Of a DNA stretch of 60,000 nucleotides, positions 1 through 35,867 are shown piece by piece. Source of the DNA: Mesostigma viride. Taxonomy: Eukaryota > Streptophyta > Mesostigmatophyceae > Mesostigmatales > Mesostigmataceae. The notes below the pieces were generated by a model. That model ran no database searches. It had not been told where the DNA came from and saw only the letters and a list, made by a program, of their open reading frames with translations. Made by a program: the position numbers and the translations under genes. The stretch lies in contig RPFO01000485.1 of assembly GCA_009746045.1 (NCBI GenBank), forward strand, positions 702,383 to 762,382, in the 5' to 3' direction. Position 1 is the first letter of the stretch. Every line of letters starts with the position of its first letter.

Positions 1-3000
1 TCTTCTGTTGCCTCTCTTCTGTTGCCTCTCTTCTTCTGCTGCCTCTCTTCTGTTGCCTCTCTTCTGCTGCCTCTCTTCTGTTGCCTCTCTTCTGTTGCCT
101 CTCTTCTGCTGCCGCTCTTCTGTCGCCTCTCTTCTGTCGCCTCTCTTCTGTTGCCGCTCTTCTGTTGCCTCTCTTCTATTGCCTCTCTTCTGTTGCCTCT
201 CTTCTGTTGCCTCTCTTCTGTTGCCGCTCTTCTGTTGCCTCTCTTCTGTTGCCGCTCTTCTGCTGCCTCTCTTCTGTTGCCTCTCTTCTGTTGCCTCTCT
301 TCTGTTGCCTCTCTTCTGTTGCCGCTCTTCTGCTGCCTCTCTTCTGCTGCCTCTCTTCTGCTGCCGCTCTTCTGTCGCCTCTCTTCTTCTGCTGCCTCTC
401 TTCTGTTGCCTCTCTTCTGCTGCCTCTCTTCTGCTGCCTCTCTTCTGCTGCCTCTCTCCTGTTGCCTCTCTTCTGTTGCCTCTCTTCTGTTGCCTCTCTT
501 CTGTTGCTGCTCTTCTGGTGCCGCTCTTCTGTTGCCTCTCTTATGTTGCGGCTCTTCTGTCGCCTCTCTTCTTCTGCTGCCTCTCTTCTGCTGCCTCTCT
601 TCTGTTGCCTCTCTTCTGCTGCCGCTCTTCTGCTGCCTCTCTTCTGTTGCCTCTCTTCTGTTGCCTCTCTTCTGCTGCCTCTCTTCTGCTGCCTCTCTTC
701 TGCTGCCTCTCTTCTGTTGCCTCTCTTCTGTTGCCTCTCCTCTGTTGCCGCTCTTCTGTTGCCGCTCTTCTGTTGCCTCACTTATGTCGCCTCTCTTCTG
801 TTGCCTCTCTTCTGTTGCCGCTCTTCTGTTGCCTCTCTTCTATTGCCTCTCTTCTGTTGCCTCTCTTCTGTTGCCTCTCTTCTGTTGCCGCTCTTCTGTT
901 GCCTCTCTTCTGTTGCCGCTCTTCTGCTGCCTCTCTTCTGTTGCCTCTCTTCTGTTGCCTCTCTTCTGTTGCCTCTCTTCTGTTGCCGCTCTTCTGCTGC
1001 CTCTCTTCTGCTGCCTCTCTTCTGCTGCCGCTCTTCTGTCGCCTCTCTTCTTCTGCTGCCTCTCTTCTGTTGCCTCTCTTCTGCTGCCTCTCTTCTGCTG
1101 CCTCTCTTCTGCTGCCTCTCTCCTGTTGCCTCTCTTCTGTTGCCTCTCTTCTGTTGCCTCTCTTCTGTTGCTGCTCTTCTGGTGCCGCTCTTCTGTTGCC
1201 TCTCTTATGTTGCGGCTCTTCTGTCGCCTCTCTTCTTCTGCTGCCTCTCTTCTGCTGCCTCTCTTCTGTTGCCTCTCTTCTGCTGCCGCTCTTCTGCTGC
1301 CTCTCTTCTGTTGCCTCTCTTCTGTTGCCTCTCTTCTGCTGCCTCTCTTCTGCTGCCTCTCTTCTGCTGCCTCTCTTCTGTTGCCTCTCTTCTGTTGCCT
1401 CTCCTCTGTTGCCGCTCTTCTGTTGCCGCTCTTCTGTTGCCTCACTTATGTCGCCTCTCTTCTGTTGCCTCTCTTCTGTTGCCTCTCTTCTGTTGCCTCT
1501 CTTCTGCTGCCTCTCTTCTGTTGCCTCTCTTCTGTCGCCTCTCTTCTGCTGCCTCTCTTCTGTTGCCTCTCTTCTGTTGCCTCTCTTCTGTCGCCTCTCT
1601 TCTGTCGCCTCTCTTCTGTTGCCTCTCTTCTGCTGCCTCTCTTCTGTTGCCTCTCTTCTGTCGCCTCTCTTCTGTTGCCTCTCTTCTGTTGCCTCTCTTC
1701 TGCTGCCTCTCTTCTGTTGCCTCTCTTCTGTTGCCTCTCTTCTGCTGCCTCTCTTCTGTAGCCTCTCTTCTGTTGCCTCTCTTCTGTTGCCTCTCTTCTG
1801 CTGCCTCTCTTCTGTTGCCTCTCTTCTGTTGCCGCTCTTCTGTTGCCTCTCTTCTGTTGCGGCTCTTCTGTCGCCTCTCTTCTTCTGCTGCCTCTCTTCT
1901 GCTGCCTCTCTTCTGCTGCCTCTCTTCTGTCGCCTCTCTTCTGCTGCCTCTCTTCTGTTGCCTCTCTTCTTCTGCTGCCTCTCTTCTGTTGCCTCTCTTC
2001 TGTTGCCTCTCTTCTGCTGCCTCTCTTCTGCTGCCTCTCTTCTGTTGCCTCTCTTCTGCTGCCTCTCTTCTGTTGCCTCTCTTCTGTTGCCGCTCTTCTG
2101 TTGCCTCTCTTCTGTTGCCGCTCTTCTGCTGCCTCTCTTCTGTTGCCTCTCTTCTGTCGCCTCTCTTCTGTCGCCTCTCTTCTGCTGCCTCTCTTCTGTT
2201 GCCTCTCTTCTGTTGCCTCTCTTCTGTCGCCTCTCTTCTGTCGCCTCTCTTCTGTTGCCTCTCTTCTGTTGCCTCTCTTCTGCTGCCTCTCTTCTGTTGC
2301 CTCTCTTCTGTTGCCTCTCTTCTGTTGCTGGTCTTCTGTTGCCGCTCTTCTGTTGCCTCTCTTCTGTTGCCGCTCTTCTGTCGCCTCTCTTCTTCTGCTG
2401 CCTCTCTTCTGCTGCCTCTCTTCTGTTGCCTCTCTTCTGCTGCCTCTCTTCTGTTGCCTCTCTTCTGTCGCCTCTCTTCTGTCGCCTCTCTTCTGTTGCC
2501 TCTCTTCTGTTGCCTCTCTTCTGCTGCCTCTCTTCTGTTGCCTCTCTTCTGTTGCCTCTCTTCTGTTGCTGCTCTTCTGTTGCCGCTCTTCTGTTGCCTC
2601 TCTTCTGTTGCCGCTCTTCTGTCGCCTCTCTTCTTCTGCTGCCTCTCTTCTGCTGCCTCTCTTCTGTTGCCTCTCTTCTGCTGCCTCTCTTCTGTTGCCG
2701 CTCTTCTGCTGCCTCTCTTCTGTTGCCTCTCTTCTGTTGCCTCTCTTCTGCTGCCGCTCTTCTGTTGCCTCTCTTCTGCTGCCTCTCTTCTGTGGCCTCT
2801 CTTCTGTTGCCTCTCTTATGTTGCCGCTCTTCTGTTGCCTCTCTTCTGTTGCCTCTCTTCTGTTGCCGCTCTTCTGTTGCCTCTCTTCTGTTGCCTCTCT
2901 TCTGTTGCCGCTCTTCTGTTGCCTCTCTTCTGTTGCCGCTCTTCTGTTGCCTCTCTTCTGCTGCCTCTCTTCTGTGGCCTCTCTTCTGTTGCCTCTCTTC

Positions 3001-4497
3001 TGTTGCCGCTCTTCTGTTGCCGCTCTTCTGTTGCCTCTCTTCTGTTGCCGCTCTTCTGTTGCCTCTCCTCTGTTGCCTCTCTTCTGTTGCCTCTCTTCTG
3101 TTGCCTCTCTTCTGTTGCCTCTCTTCTGTCGCCGCTCTTCTGTTGCCGCTCTTCTGCTGCCGCTCTTCTGTAGCCTCTCTTCTGTAGCCTCTCTTCTGTT
3201 GCCTCTCTTCTGTCGCCTCTCTTCTGCTGCCTCTCTTCTGTTGCCTCTCTTCTGCTGCCTCTCTTCTGTTGCCTCTCTTCTGTTGCCGCTCTTCTGTTGC
3301 CTCTCTTCTGTTGCCGCTCTTCTGCTGCCTCTCTTCTGTTGCCTCTCTTCTGTTGCCGCTCTTCTGTTGCCTCTCTTCTGTTGCCTCTTTTCTGTTGCCT
3401 CTCTTCTGTAGCCTCTCTTCTGCTGCCTCTCTTCTGTTGCCTCTCTTCTGTTGCCTCTCTTCTGTTGCCTCTCTTCTGTTGCCTCTCTTCTGTTGCCTCT
3501 CTTCTGCTGCCTCTCTTCTGTTGCCTCTCTTCTGCTGCCTCTCTTCTGTTGCCTCTCTTCTGCTGCCTCTCTTCTGCTGCCTCTCTTCTGCTGCCTCTCT
3601 TCTGCTGCCTCTCTTCTGTTGCCTCTCTTCTGTCGCCGCTCTTCTGCTGCCTGTCTTCTGTTGCCTCTCTTCTGTTACCTCTCTTCTGTTGCCTCTCTTC
3701 TGCTGCCTCTCTTCTGCTGCCTCTCTTCTGTTGCCTCTCTTCTGTTGCCTCTCTTCTGTTGCCTCTCTTCTGCTGCCTCTCTTCTGTTGCCTCTCTTCTG
3801 TAGCCTCTCTTCTGCTGCCTCTCTTCTGTTGCTGCTCTTCTGTTGCCTCTCTTCTGTTGCCTCTCTTCTGTCGCCGCTCTTCTGCTGCCTGTCTTCTGTT
3901 GCCTCTCTTCTGTTACCTCTCTTCTGTTGCCTCTCTTCTGCTGCCTCTCTTCTGCTGCCTCTCTTCTGTTGCCTCTCTTCTGTTGCCTCTCTTCTGTTGC
4001 CTCTCTTCTGCTGCCTCTCTTCTGTTGCCTCTCTTCTGTAGCCTCTCTTCTGCTGCCTCTCTTCTGTTGCTGCTCTTCTGTTGCCTCTCTTCTGTTGCCT
4101 CTCTTCTGCTGCCTCTCTTCTGTCGCCTCTCTTCTGCTGCCTCTCTTCTGTTGCCTCTCTTCTGCTGCCTCTCTTCTGTTGCCTCTCTTCTGTTGCCTCT
4201 CTTCTGCTGCCTCTCTTCTGTTGCCTCTCTTCTGTTGCCTCTCTTCTGCTGCCTCTCTTCTGTTGCCTCTCTTCTGTTGCCTCTCTTCTGCTGCCTCTCT
4301 TCTGTTGCCTCTCTTCTGCTGCCTCTCTTCTGTTGCCTCTCTTCTGTTGCCTCTCTTCTGTTGCTGCTCTTCTGTTGCCTCTCTTCTGTTGCCTCTCTTC
4401 TGTCGCCTCTCTTCTGCTGCCTCTCTTCTGTTGCCTCTCTTCTGCTGCCTCTCTTCTGTTGCCTCTCTTCTGCTGCCTCTCTTCTGTTGCCTCTCCT
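1..4497. repeat. 14-bp pyrimidine-rich satellite array
   Basis: Tandem array of a 14-bp unit, consensus TTCTGTTGCCTCTC, with common variants (TTCTGCTGCCTCTC, TTCTGTCGCCTCTC, TTCTGTTGCCGCTC) and occasional 17-bp units carrying an extra TTC. It runs off the left edge and ends at about 4497. The + strand is almost stop-free, so long ORFs of a 14-residue repeat appear in all frames on + and as Arg/Gln/Glu-rich repeats on -. These follow from the unit and are not judged genes. Higher-order duplications are visible (about 664 bp near 170-1446, about 240 bp near 2221-2600 and 3627-4080). It probably lies in an upstream PEX1 intron (inference), because the D1 Walker A exon is not found between the array and the first visible exon. 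Confidence 0.97.
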
Positions 4498-5691
4498 CCA
4501 GACAGCTTAGCCTGGTCGTGCCGCCCACCCCCTGTTGTTCTCACTTGCCTTCCGGGGGGTAGTCACCCCCACCCCCACTGGCGCCATCACCACTGTCGCT
4601 GCCCCCCCGCAGCGACCGCATCCCACTGCAGGCTTTCCTTGTGTCCTGCATGCCATCTGATCCTGGCCCCCGTCCCCTGCCCTGCCCCTGATGGGCTTGA
4701 CCTGCCTAGTACAGGGGAGGGAAAGCGTCCCCTTGGGGGAAGGGGTTGCCCTCGCAAAGGCTACTGTAGGCCGCATGGGCCGTTGGGATCCGCCCGCAGC
4801 CTGGCCCCGGTCGCTGGAATCACTGTGCACGCCCGGATGCCATGCGTACTTATGTTATTTGTCTGTGAAATGCACACTTTTGATGCCACCATGTTGCTGC
4901 GATGGCTTCTTCTTCAGGGCTGTGGCCGCAGCCGGCTGCTGCTGGCGTTGTGCCGGGAGTTGAGCACGAGCACAGACTGCCTCGTCCACAGGTGGGCGAT
5001 GTTGGCGGCTGTTAAAACAGGGCACTTGGGGCAGCATGCACAGCTTGGCGGCCGCTGTTCTAGCGCAGGGAAGAGGCTGGAGGTTGCGCCAACATGCTGG
5101 GTGCGCAGCACATGAAGACGACCAAGAAGCACCCTGCTCGCTTGTGGGGGGGCATGCCCGCTTGCTCATAGCTTAGCATGTGGTCTGTATATTGTATAGG
5201 GCATCACATATATGCTCTGGCCATGTGCTGTTAGGACGTGAGGCAGGTCTACGGCCTCGCAAGGAAACCATTCTTGTTGACAAGTGGCAGGGTTTTCCTT
5301 TTACCGGGTGCTGCCTGCCCCAATATGTGTCACGGGCTAGCGGGCACAACATGAGCTCATCCAATTAATGGCCTTGCTTGACCGAGGGGGACCAAGGGCC
5401 CTCCTTGTCCCTACGTTGATCGCTGGCAAACCAGTGCCATGATGCACAACTATGGCGTGACCCAAGCATCCACCATGTTCCTGCCTCGTTGGATGACCCC
5501 CCTGTGGAATGTTCGATGTCCAACGATGGCTGACCACAGCTCCCCTTGTTGCTCTCTCGGCCCTTCCGTGTCCTTGCCACGTCCATGCCTTGTCCATGAC
5601 ACTCCGCATCATCGTGGCCCGCACCTGCCCCCCACCTGGTGGCACTATGCACAATTATGGCCGGACTTCATCCTCCCCCGCCCCCCCCCAG
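4498..5691 (+). other. Non-coding, probable PEX1 intron 3' part
   Basis: No ORF here resembles a known protein and nothing matches the PEX1 D1 Walker A. The stretch is CT/GT-rich like the other PEX1 introns and ends in a C-rich pyrimidine tract plus AG at 5690-5691, which fits the acceptor for the first recognised exon. The intron's donor is not in view, so 1-5691 may all be one intron. An upstream promoter or small exon cannot be excluded. Confidence 0.5.
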
Positions 5692-30179
<24,488 letters not shown>

Positions 30180-31173
30180 CTGATACGTGCAGGCGCATCC
30201 AGAACGAGGTCATCTCTGTCAGCCTTCTCTGGGCATTCCAGGGGGGGCTTTTCTGTCTTGACTGGCACTTTGGTGCTCACCCAACACCGTGAACGGCAAC
30301 CAGCTCCCTGTGTCCTTCACTGCTTTTCTTACTGGCTGTCCCGCCATTATTGGCTGTCACTCCACATATAAGAGTTCAGATGCGCTTAAGGTGATCTCCA
30401 TTATTTATTGAAAATTTAGTTGCTTGCGGAATGGACTGGCGCCTTCGCAATCAGCACTCATTTGTCCAGTGTGTCTGCCCTTTACTTGCACAGAATGTGT
30501 ATTTACAAGACATCTTTTCCAGAAGTTTGATTGCCCGAGCTCCCGTTTCAGTGTACCATCAAGGTCTAGTAGTATCAGAAAAACCAACATAGCATTAATG
30601 AGTTGTGGGCGGGCGGGCGGGCGGGCGGGCGGGCGCTTTGTGGCTGGCGCTTCCAGCCGGACCGCACCTTCAACATACTCCTAGTATACATGCTGATATA
30701 GTACCACGCTCTGGTATACCATGCACGTGGAGGTAGTAAGTTTCTGAACACGCATGTTGGTTGGAGGCATATGCCACAAAGGCAAGTGGCGCGCGACTCA
30801 CTCGCCCATGCCATGCACGGAATACAGTATGCGCGTATGCCTAGTCTGGATAGCGATGGCAACGAGCGCGGAGTTTTACATCCGGCTGACCGCCGGCCGG
30901 CTACGTGAAAGATCTGCACCTGATTCATAGCTGACTGCTATGAACAATGGTCGACTTCTTGGTAGGAACTAATCCCTGGAACAGGACGTGAATTACATTC
31001 ATCAGGACATTCCGGATCATTAAACTAACATGTAGCGTTTATCGACCAGAACCAGAACCCATGTAAAATTCTAGTCCGTGGGCGTTGCCCCCTCGGAAAG
31101 TAGACGCGAGTCACTTTATGCCATTGCAATTAAACCGAGAGAAAATAGGTAAATCAAATACCAACACTCCGCC
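30180..31173 (+). other. PEX1 3' flank, no gene seen
   Basis: Contains the PEX1 3' UTR (poly-A site not identified) and a (GGGC)7 run at 30607-30634 able to form a G-quadruplex. Short ORFs here resemble nothing known. Confidence 0.6.
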
Positions 31174-31870
31174 TCTTAGATGACGCCGAGGTCAACTACC
31201 CTCCTTCAGGCCGCTTCAAGCTGCTCGGCAGTTGGCTTCCCGACTGCGAGGACGACCTGACGACACGGATCGGCATGGCGTGGGCGCACCTCCATGACCA
31301 CCGCCGCTGGTGGAGCAACCCCGCCCTACCCCGGATCGTCAAGCGTGACCTCTTCAAGGTCGTCATTCTGACAATCCTGACCTATGGCGCCGAGACCTGG
31401 ACACTGACGCAGGAGCTGGAGCAACGACTCGACGGCGCCGTCACCAAGATGCTGCGCAAGGCCCTTAACATCCCCTTTGGTTTGCACTGTCATTAGTAAT
31501 GAGGATCTGTACGCTGATTTGCCCGATGTTTCCCACATTATTAGGCACAGGCGCCTGGGCCTAGCCGGGCACCTGGCCCGCACAGATCAGGTAGATACAT
31601 CAGATAGACTAGCTGGCACCAAGCCCGCCCAGCCTGGGCGATATCAGTGTCCTCACCTGGCGTGCCCCAGGCCGCGCGCGGCAGGGCCGCCACCCGTGGA
31701 CTTTTCGTGATAGACTCGGCATGGACATGTGCTACACTAGACGTGACGGGCTCACACCCGGCCGGCAGCCTCCTGGTTTGTCTGTAATATGGCGGCAGAT
31801 GGTACGCAAGGATAGATGGCAAGTAGTGATGAAGGAGGCCACCCCCAAGTCTGTGGGGGCTCTGTGTGTG
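31174..31870 (+). mobile_element. Decayed LINE reverse-transcriptase 3' end
   Basis: Reads EVNYPPSGRFKLLGSWLPDC, then IVKRDLFKVVILTILTYGAE and TWTLTQELEQRLDGAVTKML RKALNI. The LTYGAETWTLT..LDG...RMLRKALN pattern is the familiar C-terminal part of non-LTR retrotransposon ORF2 proteins. A frameshift near 31480-31500 moves the frame to ISNEDLYADLPDVSHIIRHR RLGLAGHLAR, and a third piece (VRKDRWQVVM) near 31800 also fits the family. No 5' part or endonuclease remains, so it is a dead fragment. Clade not assigned. Confidence 0.78.
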
Positions 31871-32158
31871 ACCGCGTATGGCATTCATAGCGATTCGGGC
31901 CGCGGTGCCCACACCCCTGTAACTAGGAATAGCTTACACCATCCATTCCATCCCATGTTCCCCTCCCACTGAGGACTTATGCTCATGTGACGCAGTCACG
32001 TGTCTATCAATTCATTAATTAATTAATTAATTAAGTAGCTTCCATCATCATTCCGTCATCATTCCGTCATCGCGGCTCACAGAAGGGCACCAGCCTTATG
32101 CTGGCATCTGCCACCCCTATAGTGACCCTATAGTGACCGCGGCCTGGGGTGGGGTATC
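31871..32158. other. Intergenic, simple repeats only
   Basis: Holds an AATT microsatellite (about 32008-32034), a tandem CATCATTCCGT motif and a doubled TATAGTGACC. No gene seen. Confidence 0.6.
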
Positions 32159-32214
32159 ACCCTAAACCCTAAACCCTAAACCCTAAACCCTAAACCCTAA
32201 ACCCTAAACCCTAA
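32159..32214 (-). repeat. Interstitial telomere-like repeat (CCCTAAA)n
   Basis: About 7.5 units, opposite in orientation to the array at 28338. The two face each other across 3.8 kb that holds the end of PEX1 and the LINE remnant. Confidence 0.95.
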
Positions 32215-32271
32215 CACCGTCTCCAGACACCCACGGCATCCCCCCACCCTGGCTATCACCCTCCCACTGTG

Positions 32272-33045
32272 ACTAAATTTACTAAGTTTACTATGGTTTT
32301 TTGGTTTTTTTTCTAGGAAATTCAAGCCAGCTGCCATGAGGTCAAGGTGCTACAGGTGCTGTGTGGTACAGGGTAGCTATAGTGACCTTATAGTGACCAT
32401 GGTGGTAGACTCTTATGCTGGCATCCCAGGGTGACTAAATTTACTAAGTTTACTATGGGTTTTGGGTTTTTTTTCTAGGAAATTCAAGCCACCTGCCATG
32501 AGGTCGAGGTTGTGACATCCAGTCCCACCATGCCATAAGAGGGTGAGGCGTGTGGGATATGGGACTAAGTCATTTCCCGTGGGAAACTATGTTTACTACG
32601 TTTACTATGGGTTTTGGGTTTTATTCCTAGGAAATTAATTCAGGTGTGCACCACCAAAAACACACCTGAATTTCCCAAAAAAAGAACCCCAAAAAACTTA
32701 GTAAATATAGTCTCCCACGACAAATGGTTATGAAAACGTAGTTTCCCACGGCAAAATGACCAATAAATCCATCTCCCACGGGAAAGGCCATGGGGGCCGG
32801 CCAGCGGGGGTGCAGCGGAGGGGCGCGGACTGCCAAGCAGTGGCGGGACTGCCAGGTGGTGGTGGGCCTCGGTTGTGAGGGCTTGCTGTGTTTTCTCGTG
32901 GGAAACTATATTTACTACTAAATTGATATTTTCAGTTGGAAATAATGTTTTATTCGACGTGAGTGAGAGTGCATGCACAGGCTTGCATAATTTCCCGCAA
33001 AGAAAACCCAAAACCCGTAGTTAGCTTAGTAAATTTAGTAAGGTG
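32272..33045. repeat. Nested direct/inverted repeat cluster at the virus left flank
   Basis: TTTACTATGGGTTTTGGGTT-type blocks with TTTCTAGGAAATTCAAGCC occur as direct repeats at about 32272-32350, 32430-32510 and 32585-32645, and in reverse complement at about 32655-32735 and 32990-33045. The 32585-32645 and 32655-32720 blocks make a foldback with a short AC-rich loop. TCCCAC/GTGGGA motifs (32573-32586, about 32710, 32740, 32770, 32893) are interspersed, three of them about 30 bp apart. The same motif sits upstream of virus genes, so this may be the virus terminus or a MITE-like element. Confidence 0.7.
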
Positions 33046-33183
33046 CTGGAGGGTCGAGCAGTGCGTGGGAGTTGGCGGACCCGGCGAGGGCCGCGCGGCG
33101 GGGTGAGGTGACGTCTGGGGGTCCATCTGAAAGCGGAAGGACCATCGATTGACATGTGAAAAATCGTTTCATTAAAATATTAC

Positions 33184-35867
33184 TTACGAAGGGCAATACC
33201 GCCATCCAATAAAGCAGTTCGGCCTGGAACCGTCGCTCAACTTGTACTGAGTCAGCCTGCAGCCCAAAACCGCCTTTGCCTCGTCTCCAAATAATTTCGC
33301 CTTGTAGCTATCCATACCAGTCGAAGCAATGTACTCGTCGAGAAGAACCTTGACAGGCACTGCCTCTCCGCTGCACTTGACGAGCTCGCCGCTTTTCTTT
33401 AGCTCCTCGATAAAGGCACCACACCATCAGACGAAACCTTCGAGTCCGTCTTCAGGACTCTCATCTCCTCCGACCTAGGCGGCCACCTCTCGTCCTTGCT
33501 AGTTGCTGCCAGGTATACTACGCACTCTCTAATCGAAATCGCCATCAATCCTAACGCAAACTCCTTGGCGCGAGTGCCCAGTGTGGTGTCGATGAGCTTC
33601 ATGTGCTGACGCTCAGGTTCCGCGTCAATTTCCTCCTGCGTGCAAAACTTGCTCACGAAAGGGTACATGACAGCGCGGTCCCACAATCCCTCGCAGTGCT
33701 CGTCAAATTTCACGTCGTTGTTGGTATCCAAAACTAGCTTGAACGTCGTAGGAAATTGCACGTACTCGTTCGAGTGGAGAGCACGCGCCTTCAGGACCCC
33801 GTTGCCAGTGATATTCTTGAACTTCGACGCCACGATAGGGACGTTGCGCTGGAGCTCGTTCGTCAAACCAACGCGCATGCCGCGCATTCCCAAAACTTCT
33901 GGCGTCGCCACATCGCTGTCCCGCTCCTGCGAAGTGTAGAAAGCAGCACGAACGTTGTTCACGTTGTCGCCGTACGCTGACCTGATGACGCTCATCAGGA
34001 AGCCCTTCCCGTTCCGTCCTGAACCCTTCCAGAAGTATCCTTGCTCGTCACGATTGTCCCCCACCATCAGTGAGCCAAGGAAACGCTTGAAGTGGGCCCG
34101 GGTCACAGCGTCTGGGAAAATTTCCTCCAGCTTCACTTCCATAGCACAAGTGTCGGCGTCTGGCGTGTAGGGAAGTCCCATCTGCTTGGAAATCATGTCG
34201 TCGGGCCGTCCAGGTCGCAGGGTCATGGTAGCGAGTTCCAGAACCCCGTTAGTGAAGCACAGGAGCAGCGGATCTTTGTCGAGCCTCTCCACGAATTCGG
34301 TTGGCTCGGCGTAGATGATTCCCTTGACCTCGTTGCGGATGTTGTTGATGTAAGGGCCGTCACGCAAGTTGTGGGAGATCTTCACAGCGGAGTCAGCCAG
34401 GGCTTCGAAGTACGCCGCCTTCTTGTCGTCGCCCAGATACTCGGCCTTGTCACGCCGTTCAGAAAAATAGCGCGACACCTCCCGGTACTTGGACGGGAGC
34501 TTGTCCATCTCAGCGATGGCGTTCCGCAGAGGTTCGTCAGTCATCAGCTGGCGCCACCTGTGGTCCCTGAAATTCCACAACGACCCACCGCTGTACCGCC
34601 AAGTCCCAGCAAATCCCACCACACAGGCCTCGGCTACACCGCGATGAGAATTCTCGAAGTGCGCGAGGATGTAAGACGTCGTGGCGTCCTCGGATGGGAA
34701 AAGCAAAGACTTGAGTTCGTCGCCGAGAGCGACAACTTCGCTCGAGAAGTCGCGGCAGTCCGAGTCGTGGCATTTCTGAACGATGCCGTCACGCGATACG
34801 ACGAGGTAAGTGTGGTTGCTCCCGTGCTCGCGGCCAGCTCCGAGGCACAAGTGGCTGAACGTGCGCAGGACGTAGTTGTCACGGTCCTTCGAGTAGTGAA
34901 GGCTCGCAGCATCCAGCGCGTGGTCTTCAAAATTCGGGTAACGCTCGGTCCACCTGGCCACGATGCGCGAAGTGACGTTGGCGATGTCGTCACTGTCCAG
35001 GTGCGTGATTTCGTCGCTGCTAGTGGCGAAAACCCTCGTCGAAGGGCGTCCAACGTCACGCTTGCCACCGCTCGACTTTTTCCCTTTTTTTGCTGGAGGC
35101 TCGAGACCGTCGATCAAGTCGTCGACAGGCAGCCACTTTGCATCGTCGTCCACCAATTGAGCGACAAACGTTTCGATGGGCTCGTTGTCGTCAACGGGAG
35201 AGAGAATTGGGCATCCTGGCTCGACGTCCTTCGTGTTATACACACAGTTCAGCAATCGGCCGTCGTTGTAAATGGAATCGTCCCATCCGGGGAGCTGCAG
35301 AAGTTTGGCCTTCATGAGACGCCCCATATCCTTCACCGTCACTTTCCAACCCTTCACGTAGACACGGAACGAGTACTTGAACGTCCTCTTGCCCTTGGTT
35401 TCGACCCAACGCGGACGACGCGTGAGTACTTTGACGTTCTCATGGTTGATGTTACAATTTTCGAAGACGTCGTTGATGATGTCGTCGACGGTGACTCCCG
35501 GCTCTCCTTCCTCGTGATCGAATTTGAGGTCGTAATCGAGATATGGCTTGACAACATCGTCTTCTTTTAGAACCTCGCACCAATGGCCGCCAGCGCGAAT
35601 GAGCCTGAGCGCTTCGTTAGCGGATAGCTCTAGGGCGTTATCGTTCCAGTTCTTAGATTTAATCCTCCGCGCGAGCTTGATCATCTTTGCGGTGATGGGT
35701 GGACCGGGAGCCTCCATGGTGGTGTGAGCGCGAGAGTGCGGATTGTCGTGGGAGAGTCCGCCTTTATTCCCGTGGGAGATCTCCCACGAGGAATCGAATC
35801 GTGTCGGCTTGTCGGTTACGTCGTGTCGGTCGACCGTGTCGTCATGCAGGTTGAAGTTCGAGACCAT
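33184..35867 (-). CDS. Primase-helicase (AEP primase + D5/SF3 helicase), C-terminal frameshift
   Basis: Replicative primase-helicase. Numbered from the first Met (35867): AEP catalytic YLDYDLKFD with D111/D113, a KYSFRVYV strand (164-171), a UL52-like zinc motif with C341, C366 and C371, a D5-type N-terminal region (about 420-560), SF3 Walker A KGSGRNGKG (614-622), acidic TNELQ (E671), the LVLDTNN sensor (711-717) and arginine finger R731. The main ORF ends at 33399, but at about 33412-33418 a one-base change (GTGGTGCC where GTGGTGGCC is expected) shifts frame; the other frame continues through FIEELKKSGELV and YKLSDGSRPNCFIGWRY to a stop at 33184. M51 (35717) is the likelier start because the first 50 codons overlap a palindromic regulatory-looking site. 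First gene of the minus-strand set. Confidence 0.9.
35771..35788. promoter_or_regulatory. 18-bp perfect palindrome upstream of primase
   Basis: CGTGGGAGATCTCCCACG is a perfect palindrome 54 bp upstream of the M51 start of the primase. It is conserved in copy 3 (52842-52859) and recognisable in copy 2 near 44261-44280. Its TCCCAC half matches motifs in the left-flank repeat cluster. Role as operator, promoter element or origin is inference. Confidence 0.55.

Noticed and set aside
8-4562. Long Leu/Ser/Cys-rich (+) and Arg/Gln/Glu-rich (-) ORFs
   Set aside because: Direct translations of the 14-bp satellite. Several overlapping frames are open at once, as expected from the repeat.
4498-5691. 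PEX1 D1 Walker A exon
   Set aside because: Looked for a P-loop (GxxGxGKT/S) in all plus frames and found none, so it must lie upstream.
32627-33011. Two minus-strand ORFs in the left-flank repeats
   Set aside because: They run through inverted-repeat blocks and T-rich tracts with no family resemblance and are absent from copy 3.
33405-33425. Programmed -1 frameshift in the primase
   Set aside because: No heptameric slippery sequence or clear pseudoknot is visible, so a one-base loss or sequence error is simpler.
34092-35570. 492-codon plus-strand ORF
   Set aside because: Lies antisense to the primase-helicase, whose motifs on the minus strand are unmistakable. The same shadow recurs in copy 3.
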